Source: Eurosta solidaginis (lineage: Eukaryota > Arthropoda > Insecta > Diptera > Tephritidae). From it: a stretch of 64,000 bases of DNA. Within the stretch, counting starts at the first letter, position 1, and each line of letters opens with the position of its first letter. This document shows, one piece after another, positions 26,201 to 39,100 of this stretch. Location of the stretch: assembly GCF_040869045.1 (NCBI RefSeq), contig NW_027136968.1, forward strand, positions 62,001 to 126,000, read 5' to 3'. The position numbers were made by a program, and so were the translations under genes. The notes beneath the pieces were generated by a model. The model worked only from the letters and a program-made list of their open reading frames with translations. It was not told the DNA's origin and did no database searches.

Positions 26201-27681
26201 TGTTTTTCACGACCAAGACGAAGTTTTTGGGCGAAGTCGTCCGTGATGAAATTCACTTGCGAACACGAATCAAGCAAAGCCCTGCCGAGTATGTACTCAC
26301 CGGTTGCGTGCTTGATTAGAACCATTGCCGTTGCTAGTATTACTTGCCCGCTTTCCGACGTTCCCATATGCGAATGTGTTGCAGCTTGCGAAGAATGCGG
26401 TTCGGCATAAGATTGAGGTCTAAAAGTAGCGTTTGTTGATTGCCAAGTCGGTGCAGCAGACTGCGAAATATGCGTGATTGGTGTTGGTTGCTGTGTCGAT
26501 GACGTGGCTTGCGATGAATTGCCATGATGTAACATCGTGTGATGGCCTTTTTTGCATATTCGACAGCGACTTTTTGATGGACATTGAGCTAATCTATGCC
26601 CATTGCCAAGGCAGTTGATACATAAGTCATGCGTTTTCATTGTATCGAAGCGCTGATTTGAAGTCATCTCCTTGAATGTAGGGCAACCAGTGAGTCTATG
26701 TTTGGAGCTGGCACAGAGAACACAATTGGAACTGGATACAGCAAACGATGATTGCTGGTTGCTATTCGTCCCACGATTATGCTTGCCAGATTCTGACTTG
26801 CGTTTGACTGACGAATCAGATGAATGCAAAAACTGGCTGTGGCGTTCTAAGACCTGCGAGCATTTGGACCAAGTCGGAAGGGATTTGTAGTCGAGGGACT
26901 CGTTCCATTTATTGCGAGTCTGCTGGTCACATTTGCCCATAACTTTATAAATCAACATGGCTTGCGCAATTTCGGAGCTTGTACCCAGTGATTCCAGCGA
27001 GCTGTAGATAGCGGATGCTTTGTCTACGAGACTTCTCAACTGCTGAGCGTTCGACTTGTCTGCTGGCTGCAGCGTAAAAAGTGAAGCGATTCCTTCTAAA
27101 AATATCAAAGTCGGATTGTCAAATCGTTCTTTGAGTCTGTCTAATTCCTTGGGATAATTCTCACTGGTTACTTGAAAGGCCTTCACTGTTTCTAGGGCTG
27201 AGCCTTTCAAGCAGGATAAAAGGTAGTTAAAACGCTCTATATTTGATAGTCGAGACTCACGTGAGATAATTTGAGTGAAAGACGTTATAAAGTTCTTATA
27301 CTCAGCGTAGTCTCTACTGAAGGTAGGCAGCGACAACCTTGGGAGATGCGACGACGTAACGACAGGTGCAGGTGTACCCGTATCAGTATAATTTACTGTG
27401 GTATTACCATCATCCCCAAGTCGTGCCTGTATGCTGAGCTTTACAGCCAAGTAGCTGTCTTCTAAGTCAGCTCGACCGTTATCGGAAGGGTCTAAATCCT
27501 CTATGTCTGCTTGCACGGAAAGTGCTTGTTTGAAGTAGGACTCCAAAATCCCTAGTCGACATTGGAGTTCGGCGTGCGCCGGATTTTCATCCGTATCCTT
27601 AATTGCCTCTACAATGGATTTTATACGCGAAATATTTCGTTTAATATTGGAGCGCTTGCGTTTACATTCTTCTAGGGACAT
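23287..27681 (-). pseudogene. BEL/Pao gag-pol polyprotein, interrupted in integrase
   Basis: 1,464 codons from ATG at 27,681 to a premature TAG at 23,287-23,289. Domains in order: Gag (about 1-300, with LPRLSLPTFSRDYAEYKNF at 113-131 resembling the DUF1759 region); zinc knuckles at 320-333, 354-367 (CX2CX4HX4C) and 373-386; aspartic protease ALLDSCSQVNF with D471; RT with ITADVTKMYRQV (D800) and FYVDDML (D878, D879); RNase H-type residues in FCDAS (D1048), KLELCG (E1092), WTDSQ (D1122) and NPADLVSRG (D1168); integrase zinc-binding H1358, H1363, C1393, C1396; start of the integrase core at about 1,420. In the core N1428 occupies the place where BEL-type integrases have the first DDE Asp (GVD). 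The polyprotein would act in cytoplasmic particles to make cDNA. The frame reopens immediately after the TAG, so the lesion is a single nonsense codon. Confidence 0.9.
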
Positions 27682-27797
27682 GGTGACTTGCGACGTGGTA
27701 TACGACCTGAATGATTGTTCAGTTGTCTGCTGGGTTGTGCTAATATTTATTGCGAAGAAAAATGCTGCTAGTCAAGTGATGACGTAGGCAGGGCACG

Positions 27798-27945
27798 CGA
27801 AAATGACGAAACGAGCAGAGCAACGTCAGCTTAGACGTGGGTGTATACGCTAGCGGCGCAGCAATCAACAACGAAAATGACGAAACGAGCAGAGCAACGT
27901 CAGCTTAGACGTGGGTGTATACGCTAGCGGCGCAGCAATCAACAA
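27798..27945 (-). repeat. Perfect 74-bp tandem duplication in BEL leader
   Basis: 27,798-27,871 and 27,872-27,945 are identical by eye. Each copy starts CGAAAATGACGAAACGAGC and ends GCAGCAATCAACAA on the + strand. Identity between copies, compared with about 2% LTR divergence, suggests that the duplication arose after or not long before this insertion, or that it is a family feature kept by conversion. Confidence 0.95.
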
Positions 27946-28243
27946 AAAAATTATTTGCAATGAACCGCAACAGCGAATATGAATGCAAACTCAAATAATG
28001 CAAAAAGGTGGCTGTGACAAAAATAATAATTTTATGCATACATACGATTTCCAAAGGGCAGTTGATAGCGGCAAACGGTTTACATGTACAGATGATTATT
28101 TGTATACAGTGCTGCCGATTGTCCACGGGAAATGTACAGTACAATTACGGCCGATGAACTGCTGACTGCGGGATCGGCGGTTGTTGTTGTGATGTTCGAC
28201 GGTTGTTAACTCCCAATCTGGACTATGAAGTTGCACACAAGCT

Positions 28244-28259
28244 CCACGTTTGGGCGCCA
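28244..28259 (-). other. Primer-binding site of BEL element
   Basis: Three bases inside the 5' LTR the - strand reads TGGCGCCCAAACGTGG, beginning with the TGG that pairs with the CCA end of a tRNA. Position and TGGCGCC start are typical of LTR retrotransposon primer-binding sites; the cognate tRNA cannot be assigned by eye. Confidence 0.75.
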
Positions 28260-28262
28260 AAA

Positions 28263-28630
28263 TGTTGAACTAAGGAGGATTTTCCTGGGTTATATGAAAC
28301 TTAGGTAGTGGGGGTTTGCGACTGTTGACCAGTGGGTATATATATACTTGCCCGCGAATATAAATATACAGCGACTAAAATGCAAAAACGAACCGTTCAC
28401 GTTAAGATGATGATTTGCAATGATTTATTGGAAAACAAATTTTGTAGGTACAACCAAAAGCATAAGTGAGATTGAGAATGAGTTCAATAGTTAATGCTTA
28501 ATGTTAGGTGTGTGTGTGTGTGTATGAACATGTTTACAAAGAGTGTGTTTAGTATAAATTGAAAGTAGTTAGCAGCTACTTAATAAGTGTTTTTAATATT
28601 TGCTATAAATGCTATTAGGGTGATCCAACA
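28263..28630 (-). repeat. 5' LTR of BEL element
   Basis: 368 bp; on the - strand this is the upstream LTR. It has short inverted ends (TGTTG/CAACA), a (TG)n run near 28,508-28,523, and TATAAATATA-type AT-rich sequence near 28,359 that could hold promoter elements. It contains TTTATT at 28,424-28,429, which is AATAAA on the element strand. The LTR is the same length as its partner, differing by eight substitutions and no indels. Confidence 0.95.
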
Positions 28631-28635
28631 AGGTC
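28631..28635. repeat. Target-site duplication, right of BEL
   Basis: AGGTC immediately after the outer LTR end, followed by AATTGGCC, which continues the interrupted satellite unit. The unit is the short variant with a TTATTACCTCTTTG motif also seen at 17,290 and 30,918. Confidence 0.9.
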
Positions 28636-29624
28636 AATTGGCCTTATTACCTCTTTGAATGGCCATAAGTTTGATTGAAACTTTGCACACATATCAAGGC
28701 TCGATGAAAATGCAATCATGTGATGGTGGGGTAACATAAGGTTAGCGGACATAAGGTCAATTGAACTTATGACCACCCCAAATGGCCATAGATTTGAAAC
28801 CTTGCACATAATGCGAAAAACGCATTCCTTTATTAATGATAGAAGTGGATGCATGGCACATCTACGAAAGAGCATACTGGAGCCCTTTTTAACAAGCTTG
28901 ACCTGTATCTATGTAACGGAATCTTTGAGCTTAATTTTCACCGGTTTCTAGAAGTCTGATTAATTTGATACTTTGCATACGTATCAAGGACTGATGACAA
29001 AGCATTAATGTGATGGTGTGGTGACATAGGGTCAACGGCATAAGGCCAATTGGTCTTATTACCACTTTAAATGGCCATAAGTTTGATTGAAACTTTGCAC
29101 ACGTATTAAGGCTCGATGACAATGCATTAATGTGATGGTGTGGTGACATAAGGTCAACAGCCATAAGGTCAATTGGCCTTATTACCACTTTGAATGGCCA
29201 TAAGTTTGATCGAGACTTTGCACACGTGTCAAGGCTCGATGACAATGCATTATTGTGATGGTGTGGTGACATAAGGTCAACGGCCATAAGGTCAATTGGC
29301 CTTATTACCACTTTGAATGGCCATAAGTTTGATTGAGACTTTGCAAACGTATCAAGGCTCGATGACAATGCATTAATGTGATGGTGTGGTGACATAAGCT
29401 TAGCGGACATAAGGTCAATTGAACTTATGACCACCCCAAATGGCCATAGATTTGAAACCTTGCACATAATGCGAGAAACGCATTCCTTTATTAATGATAG
29501 AAGTGGATGCATGGCTCATCTACGAAAGAGCATACTGGAGCCCTTTTTAACACGCTTTTATTAGCTTGACCTGTATCTATGTAACGGAATCTTTGAGCTT
29601 AATTTTCACCGGTTTCTAGAAGTC

Positions 29625-30130
29625 TGATTATAGTACTTTGCATACGTATCAAGGACGGATGACAAAGCATTAATGTGATGGTGTGGTGACATAGGGTCAA
29701 CGCATAAGGCCAATTGGTCTTATTACCAAAATGGCCATAAGTTTGATTGAAACTTTGCACACTAAGCTCGATGACAATGCCATTAATGTGACGTGTGGTG
29801 AAATAAGGTCAACGGCCATAAGGTGAAATAGGTCAACGGCCATAAGGTCAATTGGCCTTATTACCACTTTGAATGGCCATAAGTTTCGATTGAACTTTGC
29901 GACACGTATCAAGCTCGATGAAAGCGTGCGGTGACCATACGGTCAACATACTGCGTCAAATTGGCCTTATTACCACTTTGAATGGCCATAAGTTTGATTG
30001 AGACTTTGCACACGTATCCAAAGTACGACTGAAAATACCTTAATGTGATGGTGTGGTGACAATAAGGTCAACGGCCATAAGCACACACACACACAAGGTC
30101 ACATGCCATATTACCACACTTGAACACGCA
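29625..30130 (-). repeat. Degraded, indel-rich satellite stretch
   Basis: Monomers are recognisable but carry many small insertions and deletions seen nowhere else in the window (for example ACATAGGGTCAACGCATAAG, AAGGTGAAATAGGTC, CGGTGACCATACGGTC) and an (AC)n run at about 30,080-30,095. Neighbouring monomers on both sides are clean. This may be an ancient eroded patch or an assembly or consensus error. Confidence 0.7.
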
Positions 30131-33100
30131 GGCATAAGTTTGATTGAACGTTTGCACACGTATCAAGGCTCGATGAAATGCGATGCGGTGACATAAGGTC
30201 AACGGCCATAAGGTCAATTGGCCTTATTACCCACTTTGAATGGCCATAAGTTTCATTGAGACTTTGCACACGTATCAAGGTTCGATGACAATGCATTAAT
30301 GTGATGGTGTGGTGACATAAGGTCAACGGCCATAAGGTCAATTGGCCTTATTACCACTTCGAATGGCCATAAGTTTGATTGAAAACGTTGCACATGTATC
30401 AAGGCTCGATGAAAATGCATTAAATTGATGGTATGGTGACATAAGGTCAACGGCCATAAGGTCAATTGGTCTTATTACCACTTTAATGGCCATAAGCATG
30501 ATTGAAACTTTGCACACGTATCAAGGCTCGATGACAATGCATTAATGTGATGGTGTGGTGACATAAGGTCAATTGGGCTTATTACCACTTTGAATGGCCA
30601 TAAGTTTGATTGAACTTTGCACACGTATCAAGGCTCGATGAAATGCGATGCGGTGATATAAGGTCAATGGCCATAAGGTCAATTGGCCTTATTACCACTT
30701 TGAATGGCCATAAGTTTGATTGAAACGTTGCACACGTATCAAGGCTCGATGAAAATGCATTAAATTGATGGTGTGGTGACATAAGGTCAACGGCCAGAAG
30801 GTCAATTGGTCTTATTACCACTTTTAATGGCCATAAGCATGATTGAAACTCTGCACACGTATCAAGGCTCGATGACAATGCATTAATGTGATGGTGTGGT
30901 GACATAAGGTCCATTGGCCTTATTACCTCTTTGAATGGCCATAAGTTTGATTGAAACTTTGCACACATATCAAGGCTCGATGAAAATGCAATCATGTGAT
31001 GGTGGGGTGACATTAGGTTAGCGGACATAAGGTCAATTGAACTTATGACCACCCCAAATGGCCCTAGATTTGAAACCTTGCACATAATGCGAAAAACGCA
31101 TTCCTTTATTAATGATAGAAGTGGATGCATGGCACATCTACGAAAGAGCATACGAGCCCTTTTTAACACGCTTTTATTGGCTTCACCTGTATCTATGTAA
31201 CGGAATCTTTGAGCTTAATTTTCACCGGTTCCTAGAAGTCTGATTAATTTGAAACTTTGCATACGTATCAAGGACTGATGACAAAGCATTAATGTGATGG
31301 TGTGGTGACATAGGGTCAACGGCATAAGGCCAATTGGTCTTATTACCACTTTGAATGGCCATAAGTTTGATTGAAACTTTGCACACGTATTAAGGCTCGA
31401 TGACAATGCATTAATGTGATGGTGTGGTGACATAAGGTCAACGGCCATAAGGTCAATTGGCCTTATTACCACTTTGAATGGCCATAAGTTTGATTAAGAC
31501 TTTGCACACGTGTCAAGGCTCGATGACAATGCATTGCTGTGATGGTGTGGTGACATAAGGTCAACGGCCATAAGGTCAATTGGCCTTATTACCACTTTGA
31601 ATGGCCATAAGTTTTGATTGAGACTTTGCACACGTATCAAGGCTCGATGACAATGCATTAATGTGATGGTGTGGTGACATAAGGTTAGCGGACATAAGGT
31701 CAATTGAACTTATGACCACCCCAAATGGCCCATAGATTTGAAACCTTGCACATAATGCGAAAAACGCATTCCTTTGTTAATGATAGAAGTGGATGCATTG
31801 CTCATCTACGAAAGAGCATACTGGAGCCCTTTTTAACACGCCTTTATTAGCTTGACCTGTATCTATGTAACGGAATCTTTGAGCTTAATTTTCACCGGTT
31901 TCTAGAAGTCTGATTAATTTGAAACTTTGCATACGTATCAAGGACTGATGACAAAGCATTAATGTGATGGTGTGGTGACATAGGTTCAACGGCATAAGGT
32001 CAATTGGCCTTATTACCACTTTGAATGGCCATAAGTTTGATTGAAACTTTGCACACGTATCAAGGTTCAATGACAATGCATTAATGTGATTGTGTGGTGA
32101 CATAAGGTCAACGGCCATAGGGTCAATTGGCCTTGTTACCACTTTGCATGGCCATAAGTTTGATTGAACTTTGCACACGTATCAAGGCTCGATGAAATTG
32201 CGGTGCGGTGACATAAGGTCAACGGCCATAAGGTCAATTAGCCTTATTACCACTTTGAATGGCCATAAGTTTGATTGAGACTTTGCACACGTATCAAGGC
32301 TCGATGACAATGCATTAATGTGATGGTGTGGTTTCATAGGGTCAACGGCATAAGGACAATTGGCCTTATTACCACTTTGAATGGGCACAGGTTTGATTGA
32401 AACTTTGCACACGTACCAAGGTTCGATGACAATGCATTAATGTGATGGTGTGGTGACATAAGGTCAACGGCCATAAGGTCAATTGGCTTTATTACCACTT
32501 CGAATGGCCATACGTTTGATTGAGACTTTGCACACGTATCAAGGTTCGATGACAATGCTTTAATGTGATGGTGTGGTGACATAAGGTCAACGGCCATAAG
32601 GTCAATTGGCCCTATTACCACTTTGAATGGCCATAAGTTTGACTGAGATTTTGCATACGTATTAAGGACCGATGAATATGCTTTAATGTGATGGTGTGGT
32701 GACATAAGGTCAACGGCCATAAGGTCAATTGGCCTTATTACCACTTTGAATGGCCATAAGTTTGATTGAGTCTTTGCACGCGAATCAAGGCTCGATAAAA
32801 AAGCATTAATGTGATGGTGTGGTGACATAGGTTCAACGGCATAAGGTCAATTGGCCTTATTATCACTTTGAATGGCCATAAGTTTGATTGAAACTTTGCA
32901 CACGTATCAAGGTTCAATGACAATGCATTAATGTGATGGTGTGGTGACATAAGGTCAACGGCCATAAGGTCAATTGGCCTTGTTACCACTTTGAATGGCC
33001 ATAAGTTTGATGCGGTGCGGTGACATAAGGTCAACGGCCATAAGGTCAATTAGCCTTATTACCACTTTGAATGGCCATAAGTTTGATTGAGACTTTGCAC

Positions 33101-36100
33101 ACGTATCAAGGTTCGATGACAATGCATTAATGTTATGGTGTGGTGACATAAGGTCAACGGCCATAAGGTCAATTGGCCTTATTACCACTTCGAATGGCCA
33201 TAAGTTTGATTGAGACTTTGCGCACGTATCAAGGCTCGATGACAATGCATTAATGTGATGGTGTGGTGACATAGGGTCAACGGCATAAGGCAATTGGCCT
33301 TATTACCACTTTGAATAGCCATAGGTTTGATTGAGACTTTGCACACGTATCAAGGTTCGATGACAATGCTTTAATGTGATGGTGTGGTGACATAAGGTCA
33401 ACGGCCGTAAGGTCAATTGGCCTTATTACCACTTTGAATGGCCATAAGTTTGATTAAGTCTTTGCACGCGAATCAAGCCTCGATGACAATGCATTAATGT
33501 GATGGCGTGGTGACATAAGGTCAACGGCCATAAGGTCAATTGGCCTTATTACCACTTTGAATGGCCATAAGTTTGATTGAGACTTTGCACACGTATCAAG
33601 GCTCGATGACAATGCATTAATGTGATGGTGTGGTGACATAAGGTCAATTGAACATATGACCACCCCAAATGGCCACAGATTTGAAACCTTGCACATAATG
33701 CGAAAAACGCATTCCTTTATTAATGATAGAAGTGGATGCATGGCACATTTACGAAAGAGCATACTGGAGCCCTTTTTAACACGCTTTTATTAGCTTGACC
33801 TGTATCTATGTAACGGAATCTTTGAGCTTAATTTTCACCGGTTTCTAGAAGTCTGATTAATTTGATACTTTGCATACGTATCAAGGACTGATGACAAAGC
33901 ATTAATGTGATGGTGTGGTGACATAGGGTCAACGGCATAAGGCCAATTTGCCTTATTACCACTTTGAATGGCCATAAGTTTGATTGAAACTTTGCACACG
34001 TATCAAGGCTAGATGACAATGCATTAATGTGATGGCGTGGTGACATAAGGTCAACGGCCATAAGGTCAATTGGCCTTATTACCACTTTGAATGGCCATAA
34101 GTTTGATTTAGACTTTGCACACGTATCAAGGCTCGATGACAATGCATTAATATGAGGGTGTGGTGACATAAGGTTAGCGGACATAAGGTCAATTGAACAT
34201 ATGACCACCCCAAATGGCCATAGATTTGAAACCTTGCACATAATGCGAAAAACGCATTCCTTTATTAATGATAGAAGTGGATGCATGGCACATTTACGAA
34301 AGATCATACTGGAGCCCTTTTTAACACGCTTTTATTAGCTTGACCTGTATCTATGTAACGGAATCTTTGAGCTTAATTTTCACCGGTTTCTAGAAGTCTG
34401 ATTAATTTGATACTTTGCATACGTATCAAGGACTGATGAAAAAGCATTAATGTGATGATGTGGTGACATAGGGTCAACGGCATAAGGCCAATTGGCCTTA
34501 TTACCACTTTGAATGACCATAAGTTTGATTAAGACTTTGCACACGTGTCAAGGCTCGATGACAATGCATTGTTGTGATGGTGTGGTGACATAAGGTCAAC
34601 GGCCATAAGGTCAATTGGCCTTATTACCACTTTGAATGGCCATAATTTTGATTGAGACTTTGCACACGTATCAAGGCTCGATGACAATGCATTAGTGTGA
34701 TGGTGTGGTGACATAAGGTTAGCGGACATTAGGTCAATTGAACTTATGACCACCCCAAATGGCCATAGATTTGAAACCTTGCACATAATGCGAAAAACGC
34801 ATTCCTTTGTTAATGATAGAAGTGGATGCATTGCTCATCTACGAAAGAGCATACTGGAGCCCTTTTTAACACGCTTTTATTAGCTTGACCTGTATCTATG
34901 TAACGGAATCTTTGAGCTTAATTTTCACAGGTTTCTAGAAGTCTGATTAATTTGAAACTTTGCATACGTATCAAGGACTGATGACAAAGCATTAATGTGA
35001 TGGTGTGGTGACATAGGTTCAACGGCATAAGGTCAATTGGCCTTATTACCACTTTGAATGGCCATAAGTTTGATTGAAACTTTGCACACGTATCAAATGC
35101 ATTAATGTGATGGTGTGGTGACATAAGGTCAACGGCCATAAGGTCAATTGGCCTTGTTACCACTTTGAATGGCCATAAGTTTGATTGAACTTTGCACACG
35201 TATCAAGGCTCGATGAAAATGCGGTGCGGTGACATAAGGTCAACGGCCATAAGGTCAATTAGGCTTATTACCACTTTGAAAGGGTTTGATTGAGACTTTG
35301 CACACGTATCAAGGTTCGATGAAAATGCTTTAATGTGATGGTGTGGTGACATAAGGTCAACGGCCATAAGGTCAATTGGCCTTATTACCACTTTGAATGG
35401 CCATAAGTTTGATTAAGTCTTTGCACGCGAATCAAGCCTCGATGACAATGCATTAATGTGATGGCGTGGTGACATAAGGTCAACGGCCATAAGGTCAATT
35501 GGCCTTATTACCACTTTGAATGGCCATAAGTTTGACTGAGACTTTGCACACGTATCAAGGCTCGATGACAATGCATTAATGTGATGGTGTGGTGACATAA
35601 GGTTAGCGGACATAAGGTCAATTGAACATATGACCACCCCAAATGGCCATAGATTTGAAACCTTCCACATAATGCGAAAAACGCATTCCTTTATTAATGA
35701 TAGAAGTGGATGCATGGCACATCTACGAAAGAGCATACTGGAGCCCTTTTTAACACGCTTTTATTAGCTTGACCTGTATCTATGTAACGGAATCTTTCAG
35801 CTTAATTTTCACCGGTTTATAGAAGTCTGATTAATTTGATACTTTGCATACGTATCAAGGACTGATGACAAAGAGTTAATTTGATGGTGTGGTGACATAG
35901 GGTCAACGGCATAAGGCCAATTGGTCTTATTACCACTTTGAATGGCCATAAGTTTGATTGAAACTTTGCCCACGTATTAAGGCTCGATGACAATGCATTA
36001 ATGTGATGGCGTGGTGACATAAGGTCAACGGCCATAAGGTCAATTGACCTTATTACCACTTTGAATGGCCATAAGTTTGATTGAAACTTTGCACACGTGT

Positions 36101-39100
36101 CAAGGCTAGATGACAATGCATTAATGTGATGGTGTGGTGACATAGGGTCAACGGCATAAGGCCAATTGGCCTTATTACCACTTTGAATGGCCATAGGTTT
36201 GATTGAGACTTTGCACACGTATCAAGGTTCGATGACAATGCATTAATGTGATGGTGTGGTGACATAAGGTCAACGGCCATAAGGTCAATTGGCCTTGTTA
36301 CCACTTTGAATGGCCATAAGTTTGATTGAACTTTGCACACGTATCAAGGATCGATGAAAATGCGGTGCGGTGACATAAGGTCAACGGCCATAAGGTCAAT
36401 TAGCCTTATTACCACTTTGAATGGCCATAAGTTTGATTGAGACTTTGCACACGTATCAAGGTTCGATGACAATGTGTGGTGTGGTGACATAAGGTCAACG
36501 GCCATAAGGTCAATTGGCCTTATTACCACTTCGAATGGCCATAAGTTTGATTGAGACTTTGCACACGTATCAAGGCTCGATGACAATGCATTAATGTGAT
36601 GGTGTGGTGACATAGGTTCAACGGCATAAGGTCAATTGGCCTTATTACCACTTTGAATGGGCACAGGTTTGATTGAAACTTTGCACACGTATCAAGGTTC
36701 GATGACAATGCATTAATGTGATGGTGTGGTGACATAAGGTCAACGGCCATAAGGTCAATTGGCCTTGTTACCACTTTGAATGGGCACAGGTTTGATTGAA
36801 ACTTTGCACACGTATCAAGGTTCGATGACAATGCATTAATGTGATGGTGTGGTGACATAAGGTCAACGGCCATAAGGTCAATTGGCCTTATTACCACTTT
36901 GAATGGCCATTAGTTTGATTGAGTCTTTGCACGCGAATCAAGGCTCGATAAAAAAGCATTAATGTGATGGTGTGGTGACATAGGTTCAACGGCATAAGGT
37001 CAATTGGCCTTATTACCACTTTGAATGGTCATAAGTTTGATTGAAACTTTGCACACGTGTCAAGGTTCAATGACAATGCATTAATGTGATGGTGTGGTGA
37101 CATAAGGTCAACGGCCATAAGGTCAATTGGCCTTATTACCACTTCGAATGGCCATAAGTTTGATTGAGACTTTGCACACGTATCAAAGTTCGATGACAAT
37201 GCTTTAATGTGATGGTGTGGTGACATAAGGTCAACGGCCATAAGGTCAATTGGCCTTATTACCACTTTGAATGGCCATAAGTTTGATTGAGACTTTGCAC
37301 ACGTATCAAGGCTCGATGACAATGCATTAATGTGATGGTGTGGTGACATAGGGTCAACGGCATAAGGCCAATTGGCCTTATTACCACTTTGAATGGCCAT
37401 AAGTTTGATTGAAACTTTGCACACGTGTCAAGGTTCAATGACAATGCGTTAATGTGATGGTGTGGTGACATAAGGTCAACGGCCATAAGGTCAATTGGCC
37501 TTATTACCACTTTGAATGGCCATAAGTTTGATTGAGTCTTTGCACGCGAATCAAGGCTCGATAAAAAAGCATTAATGTGATGGTGTGGTGACATAGGTTC
37601 AACGGCATAAGGTCAATTGGCCTTATTACCACTTTGAATGGGCATAAGTTTGATTGAAACTTTGCACACGTGTCAAGGTTCAATGACAATGCATTAATGT
37701 GATGGTGTGGTGACATAAGGTCAACGGCCATAAGGTCAATTGACCTTATTACCACTTTGAATGGCCATAAGTTTGATTGAGTCTATGCACGCGAATCAAG
37801 GCTCGATAAAAAAGCATTAATGTGATGGTGTGGTGACATAGGTTAAACGGCATAAGGTCAATTGGCCTTATTACCACTTTGAATGGCCATAAGTTTGTTT
37901 GAAACTTTGCACACGTGTCAAGGTTCAATGACAATGCATTAATGTGATGGTGTGGTGACATAAGGTCAACGGCCATAAGGTCAATTGGCCTTGTTGCCAC
38001 TTTGAATGGCCATAAGTTTGATTGAACTTTGCACACGTATCAAGGCTCGATGAAAATGCGGTGCGGTGACATAAGGTCAACGGCCATAAGGTCAATTAGC
38101 CTTATTACCACTTTGAATGGCCATAAGTTTGATTGAGACTTTGCACACGTATCAAGGTTCGATGACAATGCATTAATGTTATGGTGTGGTGACATAAGGT
38201 CAACGGCCATAAGGTCAATTGGCCTTATTACCACTTCGAATGGCCATAAGTTTGATTGAGACTTTGCACACGTATCAAGGCTCGATGACAATGCATTAAT
38301 GTGATGGTGTAGTGACATAGGGTCAACGGCATAAGGCCAATTGGCCTTATTACCACTTTGAATGGCCATAGGTTTGATTGAGACTTTGCACACGTATCAA
38401 GGTTCGATGACAATGCTTTAATGTGATGGTGTGGTGACATAAGGTCAACGGCCATAAGGTCAATTGGCCTTATTACCACTTTGAATGGCCATAAGTTTGA
38501 TTAAGTCTTTGCACGCGAATCAGGCCTCTATGACAATGCATTAATGTGATGGCGTGGTGACATAAGGTCAACGGCCATAAGGTCAATTGGCCTTATTACC
38601 ACTTTGAATGGCCATAAGTTTGATTGAGACTTTGCACACGTATCAAGGCTCGATGACAATGCATTAATGTGATGGTGTGGTGACATAAGGTTAGCGGACA
38701 TAAGGTCAATTGAACATATGACCACCCCAAATGGCCATAGATTTGAAACCCTGCACATAATGCGAAAACCCATTCCTTTATTAATGATAGAAGTGGATGC
38801 ATGGCACATTTACGAAAGAGCATACTGGAGCCCTTTTTAGCACGCTTTTATTAGCTTGACCTGTATCTATGTAACGGAATCTTTGAGCTTAATTTTCACC
38901 GGTTTCTAGAAGTCTGATTAATTTGATACTTTGCATACGTATCAAGGACTGATGACAAAGCATTAATGTGATGGTGTGGTGACATAGGGTCAACGGCATA
39001 AGGCCAATTGGTCTTATTACCAATTTGAATGGCCATAAGTTTGATTGAAATTTTGCACACGTATTAAGGCTCGATGACAATGCATTAATGTGATGGCGTG

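Larger units (their letters stand above)
27682..28262 (-). other. BEL 5' untranslated leader
   Basis: A 581-bp region between the 5' LTR and the gag-pol ATG. It holds the primer-binding site at its upstream end and a perfect 74-bp tandem duplication at 27,798-27,945. Short open frames occur on both strands but none shows a recognisable domain, and I regard them as chance. Packaging signals may lie here but none can be identified. Confidence 0.7.
22131..28630 (-). mobile_element. Full-length BEL/Pao LTR retrotransposon (coding-defective)
   Basis: A 6,500-bp element on the - strand with two 368-bp LTRs (TGTTG...CAACA ends), a primer-binding site, gag-pol coding sequence in order gag, protease, RT, RNase H, integrase, and a purine-rich tract beside the 3' LTR. 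Domain order and style (Gag with DUF1759-like region, three zinc knuckles, peptidase A16/A17-like domains, YVDD RT, integrase with DUF5641-like C-terminus) are those of BEL/Pao elements. A 5-bp target duplication (AGGTC) flanks it inside a satellite monomer. The LTRs differ at 8 of 368 positions. The coding region has one premature stop, and one integrase active-site residue appears substituted. Confidence 0.95.

Noticed and set aside
23307..26890. Short open frames on the + strand and in other - frames inside the BEL element
   Set aside because: They overlap the long gag-pol frame antisense or out of frame and show no domain.
27983..28165. Possible small env-like or accessory gene in the BEL leader
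   Set aside because: Only 60-79 codon frames on each strand without signal peptide or domain, placed upstream of gag where an env gene would not be expected.
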